Assembly: GCA_050946535.1 (NCBI GenBank)
Contig: JBMNUZ010000011.1
Coordinates: forward strand, 11,392 to 75,391
DNA length: 64,000 nt
Origin: RUG708 sp050946535
Lineage (GTDB): Bacteria; Bacillota; Clostridia; Peptostreptococcales; Anaerovoracaceae
Direction of reading: 5' to 3'
Under the pieces are notes generated by a model. The model saw nothing but the letters and a program-made list of their open reading frames with translations. It was not told the origin of the DNA and searched no databases. The position numbers and the translations under genes are program-made. This document shows, piece after piece, positions 17,464-27,092 of this stretch (position 1 is its first letter; every line of letters begins with the position of its first letter).

Positions 17464-18846
17464 CTACTTCGCAGCGAGGAATGCCTTGTAGGCTTTGTAT
17501 CCCTGATAAATATCGAATTTGCTTGCAGCTTCATACGGCGAATGCATCGACAGGATAGGAACTCCGCAGTCGAGCACGTTCATTCCCCTGTCAGCGAGTA
17601 TGTAGGCTATGGTTCCGCCGCCTCCCGCATCGACTTTGCCGAGCTCGGAGAACTGATATTCTACTCCGGCCGCGTCGAAGACACCTCGTACGAAACCTAT
17701 GAACTCGGCGTTGGCGTCCGAAGCTCCGGATTTGCCCCTTGCGCCTGTATATTTATTGATGTTTATTCCCTTCCCTGCGAAAGCAGCATTCTGCTTTTCC
17801 ATTACGTCAGGATAAGCCGGGTCGAACGCTGCGGTAACGTCTGCGGAGAGCACTCTCGATGCAGAGAACGTGCGCTGAACCGCGTAAGGATTTACGACAC
17901 CTGTCTTTTCGAGCACGTCCATCATGAACAGTTCGAAATTGTGCGAAGCCATGCCAGTGTTTCCTACGCTTCCGATCTCCTCCTTGTCTGAGAAGATGCC
18001 TACGGCCGTGCGTTCCGGAACACCTTCGACGGACATGAGAGCCATGAGTCCCGGATAAGCGCATATTCTGTCGTCCTGTCCGTATCCGGCTACCATGCTG
18101 CCGTCCAGTCCGAGAGTTCTCGCCTTCTCCGCCGGAACAGCCTCGATTTCAGCACTCGTAAAATCTTCTTCCTCCATGCCGTATTTCTCTTTCAGGATTT
18201 TCAGAAGAGCGGCCTTGACCTTGTCGCTTTCAGCTTCCGGATCAGGAATCGATCCCGCGAGTATGCTTAGCTTTTCTCCCTCTACGCCGTCGGCCAGCTT
18301 TTTGGCATTCTGCTTTGAGGCGAGATGCGGAAGAAGATCTGTAACGAGAAAAACAGGATCTCCGTCTTCTTCACCGATGCGAATCTCCTGTGTCCTGCCG
18401 TCACTGAAAGATACGACACCGTGAAGCGCAAGAGGAATCGTAGTCCACTGGTATTTCTTGATGCCTCCGTAATAGTGTGTCCTGAAGAAAGCCATTCCGC
18501 TGTCTTCGAACAGAGGCTCCTGTTTGAGATCGAGCCTCGGAGCATCGATATGTGCTCCCACGCCGTTGAATCCTTCAGTAACTGGTTGTTTCCCGATAAC
18601 GGCCAGATAGACCGATTTACCGTGATTTATGTAATAGACCTTGTCGCCGGGACTGAGCTTTTCCATTCCGGAGATATCCTTGAAGCCGTGTTCTCCGGCT
18701 ATGCGGACGATCTCCCTCGCGGCCTCTCTTTCAGTCTTCGCTGTGTTGATGAAATCGATATATCCGTCAGCGAATTTCATGATGCTTTCTTTTTCAGCAT
18801 CATCGCAGGCCTCCCAGCCAGTCTTTTTCTCTTCTTTCTCAGACAT
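17464..18846 (-). CDS. M18 family aminopeptidase
   Basis: Tetrahedral-type zinc aminopeptidase that removes N-terminal residues from peptides in the cytosol. It has 460 residues, as expected for the bacterial M18 (aminopeptidase I) group. Ligand motifs are visible: GAHIDAPRLDLK, the catalytic pair in FSDKEEIGSVGNTG, and the late SMHSPYEAAS carrying the last His. It starts with an acidic MSEKEEKKTGW segment. No signal peptide is present. First gene of the MBL/flippase transcript. Confidence 0.94.
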   Translation of the reverse strand: MSEKEEKKTGWEACDDAEKESIMKFADGYIDFINTAKTEREAAREIVRIAGEHGFKDISGMEKLSPGDKVYYINHGKSVYLAVIGKQPVTEGFNGVGAHIDAPRLDLKQEPLFEDSGMAFFRTHYYGGIKKYQWTTIPLALHGVVSFSDGRTQEIRIGEEDGDPVFLVTDLLPHLASKQNAKKLADGVEGEKLSILAGSIPDPEAESDKVKAALLKILKEKYGMEEEDFTSAEIEAVPAEKARTLGLDGSMVAGYGQDDRICAYPGLMALMSVEGVPERTAVGIFSDKEEIGSVGNTGMASHNFELFMMDVLEKTGVVNPYAVQRTFSASRVLSADVTAAFDPAYPDVMEKQNAAFAGKGININKYTGARGKSGASDANAEFIGFVRGVFDAAGVEYQFSELGKVDAGGGGTIAYILADRGMNVLDCGVPILSMHSPYEAASKFDIYQGYKAYKAFLAAK

Positions 18847-18964
18847 TGATTGTTCCTCCGTCAGCAGAGACCGGCGCTATTCACGCCGGCTCATTTTAAA
18901 GTATACATGACCTGAAAATTAATGAATCTGAATAATTCTTACTCAGATAATAACAAATCTTAAA

Positions 18965-19810
18965 TCAGACATTGCCCAGATATACAGAGCGCAGATGAGA
19001 GCGGGCAGCATTCCTGAGCTGTTTCATGACATCCTTGTCAGTCATATCCCTGTCCTGCATCCTGTACATAGGGAAAAATCTCGTGATGTGAAGCGGTATG
19101 TCACGGTCTATTTCTGCCACCCACGACGCCAGCTTTTCCATTTCATCAAGGCTGTCGTTCTCGCCGGGAACGATGAGCGTCGTCAGCTCCACGTGAGAGC
19201 CGCCGGCCGCCTTCTTTATGAATCTCTTCACCATCTCGAGGCTGCCGCCTATTCTCATGTACCAGTCACTCGTAAAGCCCTTCAGATCGATGTTGAACGC
19301 ATCGGTATACGGGAGCACCTCATCGAGCACTTCACCGCTGAAACAGCCGTTCGTGACTATGACATTCTTAATGCCTCTCTCGTGGACTATTTTCGCAGTA
19401 TCGCGGACGTACTCCCATCCCGTAAGTGCTTCGTTATATGTGTATGCCACACCGATATTCCCGTCGTCTCTGAGCATATACGCCTGATCGGCGAGCTGCT
19501 CCGGAGACGTATACGACCATCTCACCGAATCGGCTCCGGCCCTCGAAATCGTGAAGTTCTGGCAGAACGGGCAGTCCATGTTGCAGCCGTAGCTGCCGCA
19601 CGAAAGTATCATGCTCCCGGGATAGAACTCCGCCAGAGGCTTCTTCTCGACAGGGTCGAGGGCGAGCGACGTCAGCCTTCCGTAATTTGTGCAGATGACT
19701 CTGCCGCCGCTGTTTCCACGCGCCCCGCAGAAGCCGGTCTTGCCCGGCTGGATCCTGCAGTGCCTGAAGCAGCTGGTGCACTCGGCAGCCGGCATTCTCA
19801 GATCAGACAT
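18965..19810 (-). CDS. amrS: AmmeMemoRadiSam system radical SAM enzyme
   Basis: A 281-residue radical SAM protein. The cluster motif is CNMDCPFC (CX3CX2C), preceded by a Cys-rich N-terminus (CTSCFRHC, GFCGARG). This is the architecture of the AmmeMemoRadiSam branch near pyruvate-formate-lyase activases. It overlaps the Memo-AMMECR1 gene by 8 bases (19803-19810), which confirms the pairing. The reaction is not established in the literature known to me. Confidence 0.9.
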   Translation of the reverse strand: MSDLRMPAAECTSCFRHCRIQPGKTGFCGARGNSGGRVICTNYGRLTSLALDPVEKKPLAEFYPGSMILSCGSYGCNMDCPFCQNFTISRAGADSVRWSYTSPEQLADQAYMLRDDGNIGVAYTYNEALTGWEYVRDTAKIVHERGIKNVIVTNGCFSGEVLDEVLPYTDAFNIDLKGFTSDWYMRIGGSLEMVKRFIKKAAGGSHVELTTLIVPGENDSLDEMEKLASWVAEIDRDIPLHITRFFPMYRMQDRDMTDKDVMKQLRNAARSHLRSVYLGNV

Positions 19811-21197
19811 GTCTCACGACCTCAAAGCGCTTCAGGCTGTAGTCCTCTCCGTCGGCGATGCCGGCCTTTTGTCTCGCGATTTCGACCTGTCTCTGCACGG
19901 TGTCAACGCCGTCCAGATCAGGCAGCAGAAGACCGGTCTTCGAACCGTTCGTGACGATTACTCCGTAGCGCCTGCAGTCGAGATCATCCTCCGAATCGAC
20001 GTCTTCGACCTCGCCCAGCACATCGACGCTGTACTGGATATACGGCAGCTCTTCCTTAGCCACCTTTACAAAGCGCGGATCGCGCGAGCACGCGCTTATT
20101 CCGTTGTTAATGATCTCCTGGGCGATGTTCTCGGCCGCCGGCTGTATCGTGCCTATGCAGCCTCTGAGCCTTCCGTTGATATTAAGAGTTACAAACACTC
20201 CGGCCTTGTTCTCCAGCATCTCTTCCGGAAGGTCGGAAGGTATCTTCGCCCTGCGGCCGGCGTAAATGTATGTTTCCACTGCCGTGCGCGCGAGCTGCGC
20301 ATACGGATCCTGCCTGTCGCGCGAGTCGTTTATCTCCTGTATTTCACGCTCCGTTTCTTTCTGCATGAAATTTCTGTCCTTGTTTTCTCCTCCCGGAGTA
20401 AACAGGCAGACGCCGTAGCCAACGCCGAACGGGCCTTCGTACGACAGCTTTTCAGCGGTTACGTCGCGCTGATCGAAGCAGCCAGCCATGATCGTAAACG
20501 ACCTGTGCCCGCATTCGGCAGCCTCGGTGCAGAATCCGTCGGAGAACGTCATCAGTTTCCCGAAATCAGCATTCGAAAGCACATCCATGACCTTGGCATC
20601 GTAATCCGGACCTGCAGGGCTGAATCCGTACGGGCCGTCCTTCAGCAGCTTGTGCGACAGATCGCCGCTCGCGATGAACGAAACCTTTCTGCCTAGGAAG
20701 TTCACGGCATTGTTTATGAGCATTCCGAAATAATAGTGCTCCGCAAGAGTCCTCCCCGAGAGACTTATCCTGACGAATTTCGGCAGCGGCTTGTCACCGT
20801 AAGCTTCCTTCAGGAAATATACCGGAATCATGAACGCGTGATCGAGCTGCTTCGTCTTCTCGCCTTTCGTGCCTGCAGGGAAGCTCTGCTGCTCCGCATC
20901 TTCACATATATTTTCTACGAGCTCCTCGTCGTAGTCCACGTGCATTCTCACCTGAGGCACTCCGTACTGTCCGAAATCCCCGTCGGCGCCGCTTCCCGGC
21001 GAGATGTGGAAATAGTCGTAATACATGACGTTGTGAGGCGTCGTGATGATAACAGTTTCCGGATCGGCCTCCTTTATGAACTGCGCCGCCTTTTTATAGG
21101 CCGCAACCGTATTAGAAATCATGTTTTCATTTCCCTCACCTATTTCAGGAATTATGAGAGGCGGATGAGGAACCGCTATAGCATTCACAATACTCAT
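19803..21197 (-). CDS. AmmeMemoRadiSam fusion: Memo-like plus AMMECR1 domain
   Basis: A 464-residue fusion. Residues 1-270 are a Memo/class III extradiol-dioxygenase-like domain, with the PHPPLIIPEIGEG opening and conserved His residues in TTPHNVMYYD and GDLSHKL. Residues about 290-464 are an AMMECR1 domain with the diagnostic GRLRGCIGTI motif. In other genomes these are often separate proteins A and B. Together with the overlapping radical SAM gene this is the full three-part AmmeMemoRadiSam set in two genes. AAGGAGG precedes the start. The biochemical function is unproven. Confidence 0.92.
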   Translation of the reverse strand: MSIVNAIAVPHPPLIIPEIGEGNENMISNTVAAYKKAAQFIKEADPETVIITTPHNVMYYDYFHISPGSGADGDFGQYGVPQVRMHVDYDEELVENICEDAEQQSFPAGTKGEKTKQLDHAFMIPVYFLKEAYGDKPLPKFVRISLSGRTLAEHYYFGMLINNAVNFLGRKVSFIASGDLSHKLLKDGPYGFSPAGPDYDAKVMDVLSNADFGKLMTFSDGFCTEAAECGHRSFTIMAGCFDQRDVTAEKLSYEGPFGVGYGVCLFTPGGENKDRNFMQKETEREIQEINDSRDRQDPYAQLARTAVETYIYAGRRAKIPSDLPEEMLENKAGVFVTLNINGRLRGCIGTIQPAAENIAQEIINNGISACSRDPRFVKVAKEELPYIQYSVDVLGEVEDVDSEDDLDCRRYGVIVTNGSKTGLLLPDLDGVDTVQRQVEIARQKAGIADGEDYSLKRFEVVRHV

Positions 21198-21491
21198 ATC
21201 AACACTTTCCTCCTTAATTACCGATACTCAGTTTCTATTTTGAGTTTCTTCTGTATCTGTTGTATTGTATCTGTTGTATCTGATGAATTTGTTGTGTCTG
21301 TTGTCTTTACGGCTGCAGTCCCTGCCGGCCAGCTGAAAGTCAGCAGCGGCTGCACCGTCCCGCAAACGCCGGAGCGTGTGTTTTTACCTTATTATATATT
21401 CAATGGTGCCAGTCCACAAAGGGAATATACCCTCTGAATCACTTAATATGCCATGATATGAACGTTTTTTGGATATTCAGCACGAATTCTT
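21198..21491. other. Non-coding interval with short ACAGATAC-type repeats
   Basis: No gene is seen. Around 21245-21310 the minus strand carries three to four spaced copies of ACAGATAC upstream of the Memo-AMMECR1 start. The rest is unremarkable. Confidence 0.5.
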
Positions 21492-21602
21492 GTTTCCGCG
21501 CGGCACCGTCTCAGCGCGATTCCGTTTCCGCGCAGCTCTGCCTCAGCGCGATTCCGTCTTTGCACGGCTCCGTCTCCTGTCACGCGGGTTTTCCGCAGTT
21601 CC
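21492..21602 (-). repeat. 32-bp degenerate tandem repeat behind the AEC gene
   Basis: Units at 21492-21523, 21524-21555 and 21556-21587 share a 32-base period with decreasing similarity. A partial fourth unit runs into the stop codon of the AEC transporter at 21603. Confidence 0.85.
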
Positions 21603-22544
21603 TCAGAACATTCCCAGATTTTTAAACAGGAAAAGCCACAGGAACATGGTGAGGAGTGAAAACGCTGAAGTGAATATAACGGCTGCTCCCGCGAGCGCGC
21701 CGTCGCTGTCCATTGCATCCGCCATAGTGTACGAGGAAATTGCAGACGGTGCCGTCATCATCGCAAGCAGAGATATGAAATCTATACCTCTGAACCCGAG
21801 CAGCGCCGCCAGCGTAAGACCTGCGGCAGGAACGAGCACCAGTCTCGTGACGACGACGATCGTGAGGTCTTTCGTATATCCTCTTATTCGCTTGAAGCTG
21901 AACGATGCTCCCAATATGATGAGGGCAATCGGTGTGCACGCGTTTCCCATATCTGAAATTACAGTATCCACCGCTTCAGGCAGCTTCAGATCTGCCGCCG
22001 TTGCGAGAATGCCGCATATCGCACCAATGATTATAGGATTTTTTGCCAGGCTCTTGATTATGGAAAGAGGCGAAACGCTCCCTCCTCTGAATGCTTCGAG
22101 AATAATGACAGCCATGATGTTGTAGACAGGCACGATTACTGAGACCATTACGGCGGTCATAGATACGTTCCCTTTGCCGAAAATGTTCATGGCGACAGGA
22201 AGACCCATGATCACGTAATTGCTCCTGTACATGGCCTGTATCATCGCACCCCGTTTCCTGTTGTCCTTTTCGACGGCCATGACTGCCGGAGTTATCACGG
22301 CTATCTCGCCGAGCACGAAAATCACTCCGAACACTACCGTTGATATATTTATTTCCCCGCTGAACGACGAACCGTAGATATTTTCAAACATCAGAGGTCC
22401 GAAAAAGACGAGGAAAACGAATCTGTTCACTTTTCTGACTTCGTCGTATGACAGAATATTGAAATGCCTGACTGCAACTCCGATGAATATTAGTAAAAAC
22501 ATCGGGAGGACAGCGTTCAGACAGACTTCGAAATTTGAAAGCAT
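21603..22544 (-). CDS. AEC family (auxin efflux carrier-like) transporter
   Basis: A 313-residue membrane protein with about ten hydrophobic segments in two halves and a hydrophilic break near residue 165. It carries typical AEC motifs (PMFLLIFIGVAVRHF at the N-terminus, NPIIIGAICGI in the middle). The start at 22544 (MLSNFEVCLN) is preferred to an upstream ATG because AGAGGGGA lies before it. Bacterial AEC proteins usually move organic acids such as malate. The substrate here is unknown. Confidence 0.87.
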   Translation of the reverse strand: MLSNFEVCLNAVLPMFLLIFIGVAVRHFNILSYDEVRKVNRFVFLVFFGPLMFENIYGSSFSGEINISTVVFGVIFVLGEIAVITPAVMAVEKDNRKRGAMIQAMYRSNYVIMGLPVAMNIFGKGNVSMTAVMVSVIVPVYNIMAVIILEAFRGGSVSPLSIIKSLAKNPIIIGAICGILATAADLKLPEAVDTVISDMGNACTPIALIILGASFSFKRIRGYTKDLTIVVVTRLVLVPAAGLTLAALLGFRGIDFISLLAMMTAPSAISSYTMADAMDSDGALAGAAVIFTSAFSLLTMFLWLFLFKNLGMF

Positions 22545-22865
22545 CGGTGAGCAATCCCCTCTTAAGGCCGGCACGCCGGTCATCGCTCCCGCGCCTCAGA
22601 ATATCCGGCCTTTATTCTTTTGCTATATTTTTCTCTGTATTTTTTCTCTGCAACTAATTCAATATTTTAATATAATTAGATTATAAGTACATACTAATAA
22701 TCAGAAAAAACAAAATGCCATTAAGTGGATAAAAAGCGTTAAGAAATTGTCACAGCGGCATGCATTCCGTGCATTTCCGCGCAAAAATTAAGTGCCGAAA
22801 AGTGAAATGCTCCGGACCAGTGACAGACACGGCACAGGAACGGCAGCATTTCAGGAGTATTAAGA
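22545..22865. other. Divergent promoter region, AEC gene / nucleoside phosphorylase
   Basis: AT-rich around 22640-22720, with several TATAAT-like hexamers on both strands (for example near 22667 and 22681). No gene or structured RNA was recognised. Confidence 0.4.
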
Positions 22866-23750
22866 ATGAATATAATTGAAAGCTTCGACAACGACAGCTC
22901 CGCTGTCATAAATCCGGGATTCCGGGACGGACCTGTCCTTGGATTTCCGGAAACGGCAGTCTGCTGCTTTATGCAAAGCACCATAGACGTGCTGTTCCCT
23001 GAAATCTGTGATGTACCGCAGAAGCCCGATTTAAGACTGCCAGTCAGCGGTGCGCCCGTCCGGATAATAAATTACGAAAGCCGCGGCCTCTGGAAGAGCC
23101 AGCCTGGCTGTTCCGGGGAACAGGACGGCACCGACGGCAGCGCTGAAAGCGTTCCCGGATCAAAAAGAGCACCAGGCAGGCGCACCGCTTTTGCTCTGTG
23201 CCGGCTTCCGGTCGGGGCACCGTCAGCGGCAGCGGCGCTGGAAAACCTGTACGCCGCAGGAGTCCGCACAGCAGTCGTCTTCGGCACCTGCGGAGTGCTG
23301 AAAGCCGACATCGGCGACTGCAGCGTGATCATCCCTGACAGCGCACTCAGGTGCGAGGGCACGAGCTTCCACTACGTTCCCGCATCGGACGAGATCGTAC
23401 TCAACGGCTCGTATAAAGAGGAATTCGCACAGATCCTGAACAGCCTGTCGGTTCCGTACCGGACCGGCAAAGTCTGGACGACAGATGCGGTCTACAGGGA
23501 GACCCGCAATATGATCGAAAAGCGGCGCCGTCAGGGCTGCATCTGCGTCGACATGGAATGCTCTGCACTCGCGGCGGTCGCTACGTTTCGCAGACGCGGT
23601 TTCTTCCAGTTCTTCTGCGCCGCCGACAACCTCGATGCGCCAGCCTGGGAACGGCGCAGCCTGGGAACGTTCGATCTGCACGAACGCAGGGTGTCAATCG
23701 TTCGTTCCGCGCTGGAACTGGCTTCACTCATATCTGATGAGGAAAAATGA
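22866..23750 (+). CDS. Nucleoside phosphorylase (PNP/UDP family)
   Basis: A 294-residue enzyme of the purine/uridine phosphorylase family, which splits nucleosides into base and ribose-1-phosphate. The family core is visible at AVVFGTCGVL (phosphate/base region) and VDMECSALAAVA, in which the Glu binds ribose hydroxyls. An unusual Gly/Ser/Asp-rich, probably disordered insert lies at about residues 75-102, between strands of the fold. Monocistronic, with a divergent AEC transporter upstream. Base specificity is not predictable. Confidence 0.85.
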   Translation: MNIIESFDNDSSAVINPGFRDGPVLGFPETAVCCFMQSTIDVLFPEICDVPQKPDLRLPVSGAPVRIINYESRGLWKSQPGCSGEQDGTDGSAESVPGSKRAPGRRTAFALCRLPVGAPSAAAALENLYAAGVRTAVVFGTCGVLKADIGDCSVIIPDSALRCEGTSFHYVPASDEIVLNGSYKEEFAQILNSLSVPYRTGKVWTTDAVYRETRNMIEKRRRQGCICVDMECSALAAVATFRRRGFFQFFCAADNLDAPAWERRSLGTFDLHERRVSIVRSALELASLISDEEK

Positions 23751-23920
23751 TCATGCTCAGGATCGTTCATTTTCTTCATTTTATTCATTGCGAAATCAGA
23801 AAAACTGCATGAAGCCGACATAATTTTATAGTATATTATCATATGTTAAGGCAATTATAAGTCAAAGGAAAAATGTGTTATATTATTATCGAAAAGCACT
23901 ACTTATATTTGTACATATAA

Positions 23921-23949
23921 TTGACACTTCAAAACAACTATGCTATTAT
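23921..23949 (+). promoter_or_regulatory. Promoter of the acyl-CoA dehydrogenase gene
   Basis: TTGACA (23921-23926), a 17-base spacer and TATTAT (23944-23949). The leader before the start codon would be about 88 bases. Confidence 0.8.
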
Positions 23950-24042
23950 CAAATTGTTGATAAACAGATAATTGTGCAGCTAAAAAAGCACACAGTGCAT
24001 CTGGTATTTTTGGCTTTTTACAGAAGAAAGGAGTCTATTATT

Positions 24043-25578
24043 ATGAAACCATTCTGGTGGTGGACACAGGAACAGATCGATTACTATAACGAATTAGGCG
24101 AATTTTTCAAATCAATTGCCAAGGAGGAAGGCCGTACTCGTTATACAAGAGAGTTCCCGTTCCATATATTTGAAGAAGTAGGTAAAAAGGGTTACCTCGG
24201 TGCTGCTATTCCTAAGGAATATGGCGGACTCGGACTCGGTGCTACTGGTTCCTGCATGCTCGCTGAGCAGGCTCACTACATTTCACCGGGCGTCGGCCGT
24301 ATCATCGTAGGTGACATGAACGGCGGACTCCGTCAGATCGTAGAAAAAGGTACTGAAGAACAGAAGAAGAAGTTCCTCCCTGGTATCGCAGCAGGCGAAA
24401 CTGGTGCCGTAGTTATCACAGAAGTATCGGCTGGTACCGATGCAGCTGGTATCGCTCTTACAGCTGAGAAGAAGGGCAGCAAGTACATCCTTAACGGACG
24501 TAAGAGATTTATCGTAGGCGCTGGCGTTGCTGACAGATTCTTCATCTATGCTCGTACTTCAAACGATCCTGAAATGATCAAGAAGCATAAGCACCTGACA
24601 GCATTCATCGTAAAGGCTTCAGAAGTTAAGGGCATCACTACAGAAAAGATCAACGAAATCCTCGGATTCGAAAACGTACAGAACGGCTCACTGATCTTCG
24701 ACAACGTTGAGATCGATGAATCAGCCAGAATCGGCGAAGAGGGCGAAGGCTTCAAGATCATGATGCAGGGCCTCAACTTCGAAAGAACCAACATCGCCGC
24801 TACTACAATCGGCTGGCACAGAGCTATGCTGAACTACATCATCCCTTACTCAGAGAGAAGAATTCAGTTCGGAAGACCTACTATAGACCAGAAGCCTAAC
24901 CAGGATAAGATCACTCATATCCTCGAAAGACTCATCTTCCTCAGAGACACAGTTTATGTAACTGCTAAGAAGTGGGATCTCGAAGAAAACATCATCATCG
25001 ACGCATCTGTAATCAAGGCTAAGTGCGCAGAGCTCGCTCTCGAGTCTGCAAGAGAAGCTACTCAGGTTATGGGCGGCGACGGTATCAACAACTTCTACCC
25101 TATCAAGAACATCTACGAAGTTGCCAAGACTGAGCACATCGCAGGCGGTACTGTAGAAGCTTGCGAACTTACTATCTACAGACAGATCTTCAAGCAGATG
25201 CAGGAAGACATCGTATGGCCTCGCAGAGTCATCGACGAAGTTACAAACGCTCCTGTTGTTGATTACTCACCAGTTGAGAAGAAGGTTCCTTGCGACGCTA
25301 AGAACCTCCTCGACGTTCTCGCTGAGAACTACAGAGTTAACCAGGGTCTGTCAATGACTATCGACGACATCAAGGCTTACGTTGACGGTTCTGACGATGA
25401 CATCATCAAGGGAATCAACGACCTCGTTGCTGCAGGCGATGCTGTAGCTCACGTAAACAAGAAGACTGGCGTTGTTGATATGGCAAGAGCTTCTTACCCT
25501 GGACTGTCAAAGGCTCATCCAAATGAGTACTATCAGTTATGGCCGAAGTTCATCGATGAAGATCCAAGAAGACACTAA
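24043..25578 (+). CDS. Acyl-CoA dehydrogenase with C-terminal extension
   Basis: FAD-dependent dehydrogenase of fatty-acyl or branched acyl-CoA thioesters. The start at 24043 (MKPFWWWTQEQ) follows AAAGGAG. The 56 in-frame codons upstream overlap the promoter and are excluded. Residues 1-385 form the ACAD fold. The usual catalytic Glu position (YEG) is Gly at 368, while E247 in NFERTNIA occupies the alternative position used by isovaleryl- and long-chain-type enzymes. Residues about 390-511 are an extra domain not found in ordinary ACADs. Codon use is strongly biased (AAG, GCT, CTC), suggesting high expression. No etf genes are adjacent. Confidence 0.88.
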   Translation: MKPFWWWTQEQIDYYNELGEFFKSIAKEEGRTRYTREFPFHIFEEVGKKGYLGAAIPKEYGGLGLGATGSCMLAEQAHYISPGVGRIIVGDMNGGLRQIVEKGTEEQKKKFLPGIAAGETGAVVITEVSAGTDAAGIALTAEKKGSKYILNGRKRFIVGAGVADRFFIYARTSNDPEMIKKHKHLTAFIVKASEVKGITTEKINEILGFENVQNGSLIFDNVEIDESARIGEEGEGFKIMMQGLNFERTNIAATTIGWHRAMLNYIIPYSERRIQFGRPTIDQKPNQDKITHILERLIFLRDTVYVTAKKWDLEENIIIDASVIKAKCAELALESAREATQVMGGDGINNFYPIKNIYEVAKTEHIAGGTVEACELTIYRQIFKQMQEDIVWPRRVIDEVTNAPVVDYSPVEKKVPCDAKNLLDVLAENYRVNQGLSMTIDDIKAYVDGSDDDIIKGINDLVAAGDAVAHVNKKTGVVDMARASYPGLSKAHPNEYYQLWPKFIDEDPRRH

Positions 25579-25659
25579 TTCAGATCACTGTAATTAGAGA
25601 TAAGTAATCGATCCGGATACCTGTGTCCGTAAAAAAACAGGCAAACGGAAAAATTCGCA

Positions 25660-25695
25660 AAGAGGCAGTTGTTTTAAACAACTGCCTCTTCTTTT
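25660..25695 (+). terminator. Terminator after the acyl-CoA dehydrogenase gene
   Basis: AGAGGCAGTTGTT pairs with AACAACTGCCTCT and is followed by TCTTTT. The reverse strand also has T-rich flanks, so it may serve the cbi operon as well. Bases 25700-25889 show nothing further. Confidence 0.9.
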
Positions 25696-25889
25696 ATTCA
25701 TATTATTTTTCTTTTCCAATTGTATTTTCCGCGTGTCCGGCCCGGCGCGTTCATGTGCCGGCTGTTCTCAGGCGATCGCGGCCCGCGTGCTGCGCTGGCG
25801 TGCCACACTGGTATACTGCATGATTCTGTCCGCTATCCTCTTTTCCTGCTTATCTGCTTCCGGATTTTAATGGATATTACGCATTTTTA

Positions 25890-27092
25890 CTATTCTGCCT
25901 GCATGTCGGCTTCGATTATAAATACCGGGTTCTGCGCCCTGAACAAGTCATATCTGCCGGCTCTGTGCGTCTCTGCAACCTGCAGCTGCGAAACGGAAAT
26001 ATTAAACGCACCAGCTTTCTCGAGAGCCTCTGATGCTCCTGCAAGGGTCTGCAGCGTCACCGCCGTGATCACTACACGTTTATCATCCTTTTCTGCTTCT
26101 TTGACGGCTTCGAGAATCTCATCGAGCCTTCCGCCCGATCCGCCTATGAAATACGCGTCGGCAGGAGGCAGTCCGAAAAGAGCTTCCGGAGCTTCTCCGT
26201 ACACCGGCACGATATTGTCCGCATGAAATTTCACGGCATTCTGTTTTATAAGATCTATGCCCTTTTTCTCGCGTTCGACCGCGTAAACTGTTCCGCGCCA
26301 TGCGTTCAGCGCTGCTTCCACCGACACCGAACCCGTCCCGGCACCGATGTCCCAGACCGTGCTGTCTGCCTTCAGCTTCAGCGCGCTTATCGCCGCTGCC
26401 CTGACGAACCGCTTCGTCAAGGGCCTGCCACCGCGTATGAACTCAGAGTCTGGGATCCCCGCCGGCGAGCTTTCATCCGCGTACGGATTGAGAATCGTCA
26501 TGACCGACAGTGGATCGTAATGCCCGCGATACAGCTGCCCGGCCGTGCCGTGCGATATTCTGCCGTCGCCGTACGAAAGCCTCTCCCCGATATATACTTC
26601 GAGGTCCCTGTAACCGTATCTGCACAGACCGTCCAGCAATTCACCGATATTGCCTCCGGTCAGGACGTACGTGACTTTGCTCCTTCTGACGGCGGAAGCG
26701 ATGTTTATCTGCCTGCCGTGGGCGCTGACGATCTCTGCTCCGCTCCACGGAATACCTGTGCAGGCAGACATGTATGAAACCGATGAAATGCCCGGCATTA
26801 CTGAAGGAGAATATTCCGAGAGAGCTTCACGTATCCGGGGAGCCGCGCTGAAAAAACCCTGATCTCCGGAAACAAGGACGAGGATCTTCGTCTCACCTGC
26901 TTCATCCACTATTCTCTTTATCCTGTCGGCTCTGTATTCGTTAACAATCCTGCATCCGTAACCGGCGAATACGTCCGTAACGCGCTCCGGACCGATTATC
27001 AGTTCAGCATGCCCGGCGGCAGACAGCAGGCCTTCCGTCATATCGGTGGCAGCTCCCATTCCGGCTCCGGCAATTATGATATGTTTTTTCAC
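25890..27092 (-). CDS. cbiET: Cobalt-precorrin-6B/7 methyltransferase and decarboxylase, CbiE-CbiT fusion
   Basis: A 400-residue bifunctional enzyme (CobL-type). Residues 1-205 are the CbiE C5-methyltransferase, a tetrapyrrole methylase fold with IIIAGAGMGAA and VSGDQGFFS. Residues about 215-400 are the CbiT C15-methyltransferase/decarboxylase, with the SAM motif VWDIGAGTGSVSVE. Last gene of the cbi run, overlapping the cbiH-cbiJ gene by 4 bases (ATGA). Confidence 0.93.
   Translation of the reverse strand: MKKHIIIAGAGMGAATDMTEGLLSAAGHAELIIGPERVTDVFAGYGCRIVNEYRADRIKRIVDEAGETKILVLVSGDQGFFSAAPRIREALSEYSPSVMPGISSVSYMSACTGIPWSGAEIVSAHGRQINIASAVRRSKVTYVLTGGNIGELLDGLCRYGYRDLEVYIGERLSYGDGRISHGTAGQLYRGHYDPLSVMTILNPYADESSPAGIPDSEFIRGGRPLTKRFVRAAAISALKLKADSTVWDIGAGTGSVSVEAALNAWRGTVYAVEREKKGIDLIKQNAVKFHADNIVPVYGEAPEALFGLPPADAYFIGGSGGRLDEILEAVKEAEKDDKRVVITAVTLQTLAGASEALEKAGAFNISVSQLQVAETHRAGRYDLFRAQNPVFIIEADMQAE

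Noticed and set aside
23875..24042. 56-residue N-terminal extension of the acyl-CoA dehydrogenase
   Set aside because: It spans the TTGACA/TATTAT promoter. The ATG at 24043 follows AAAGGAG and matches the ACAD start.
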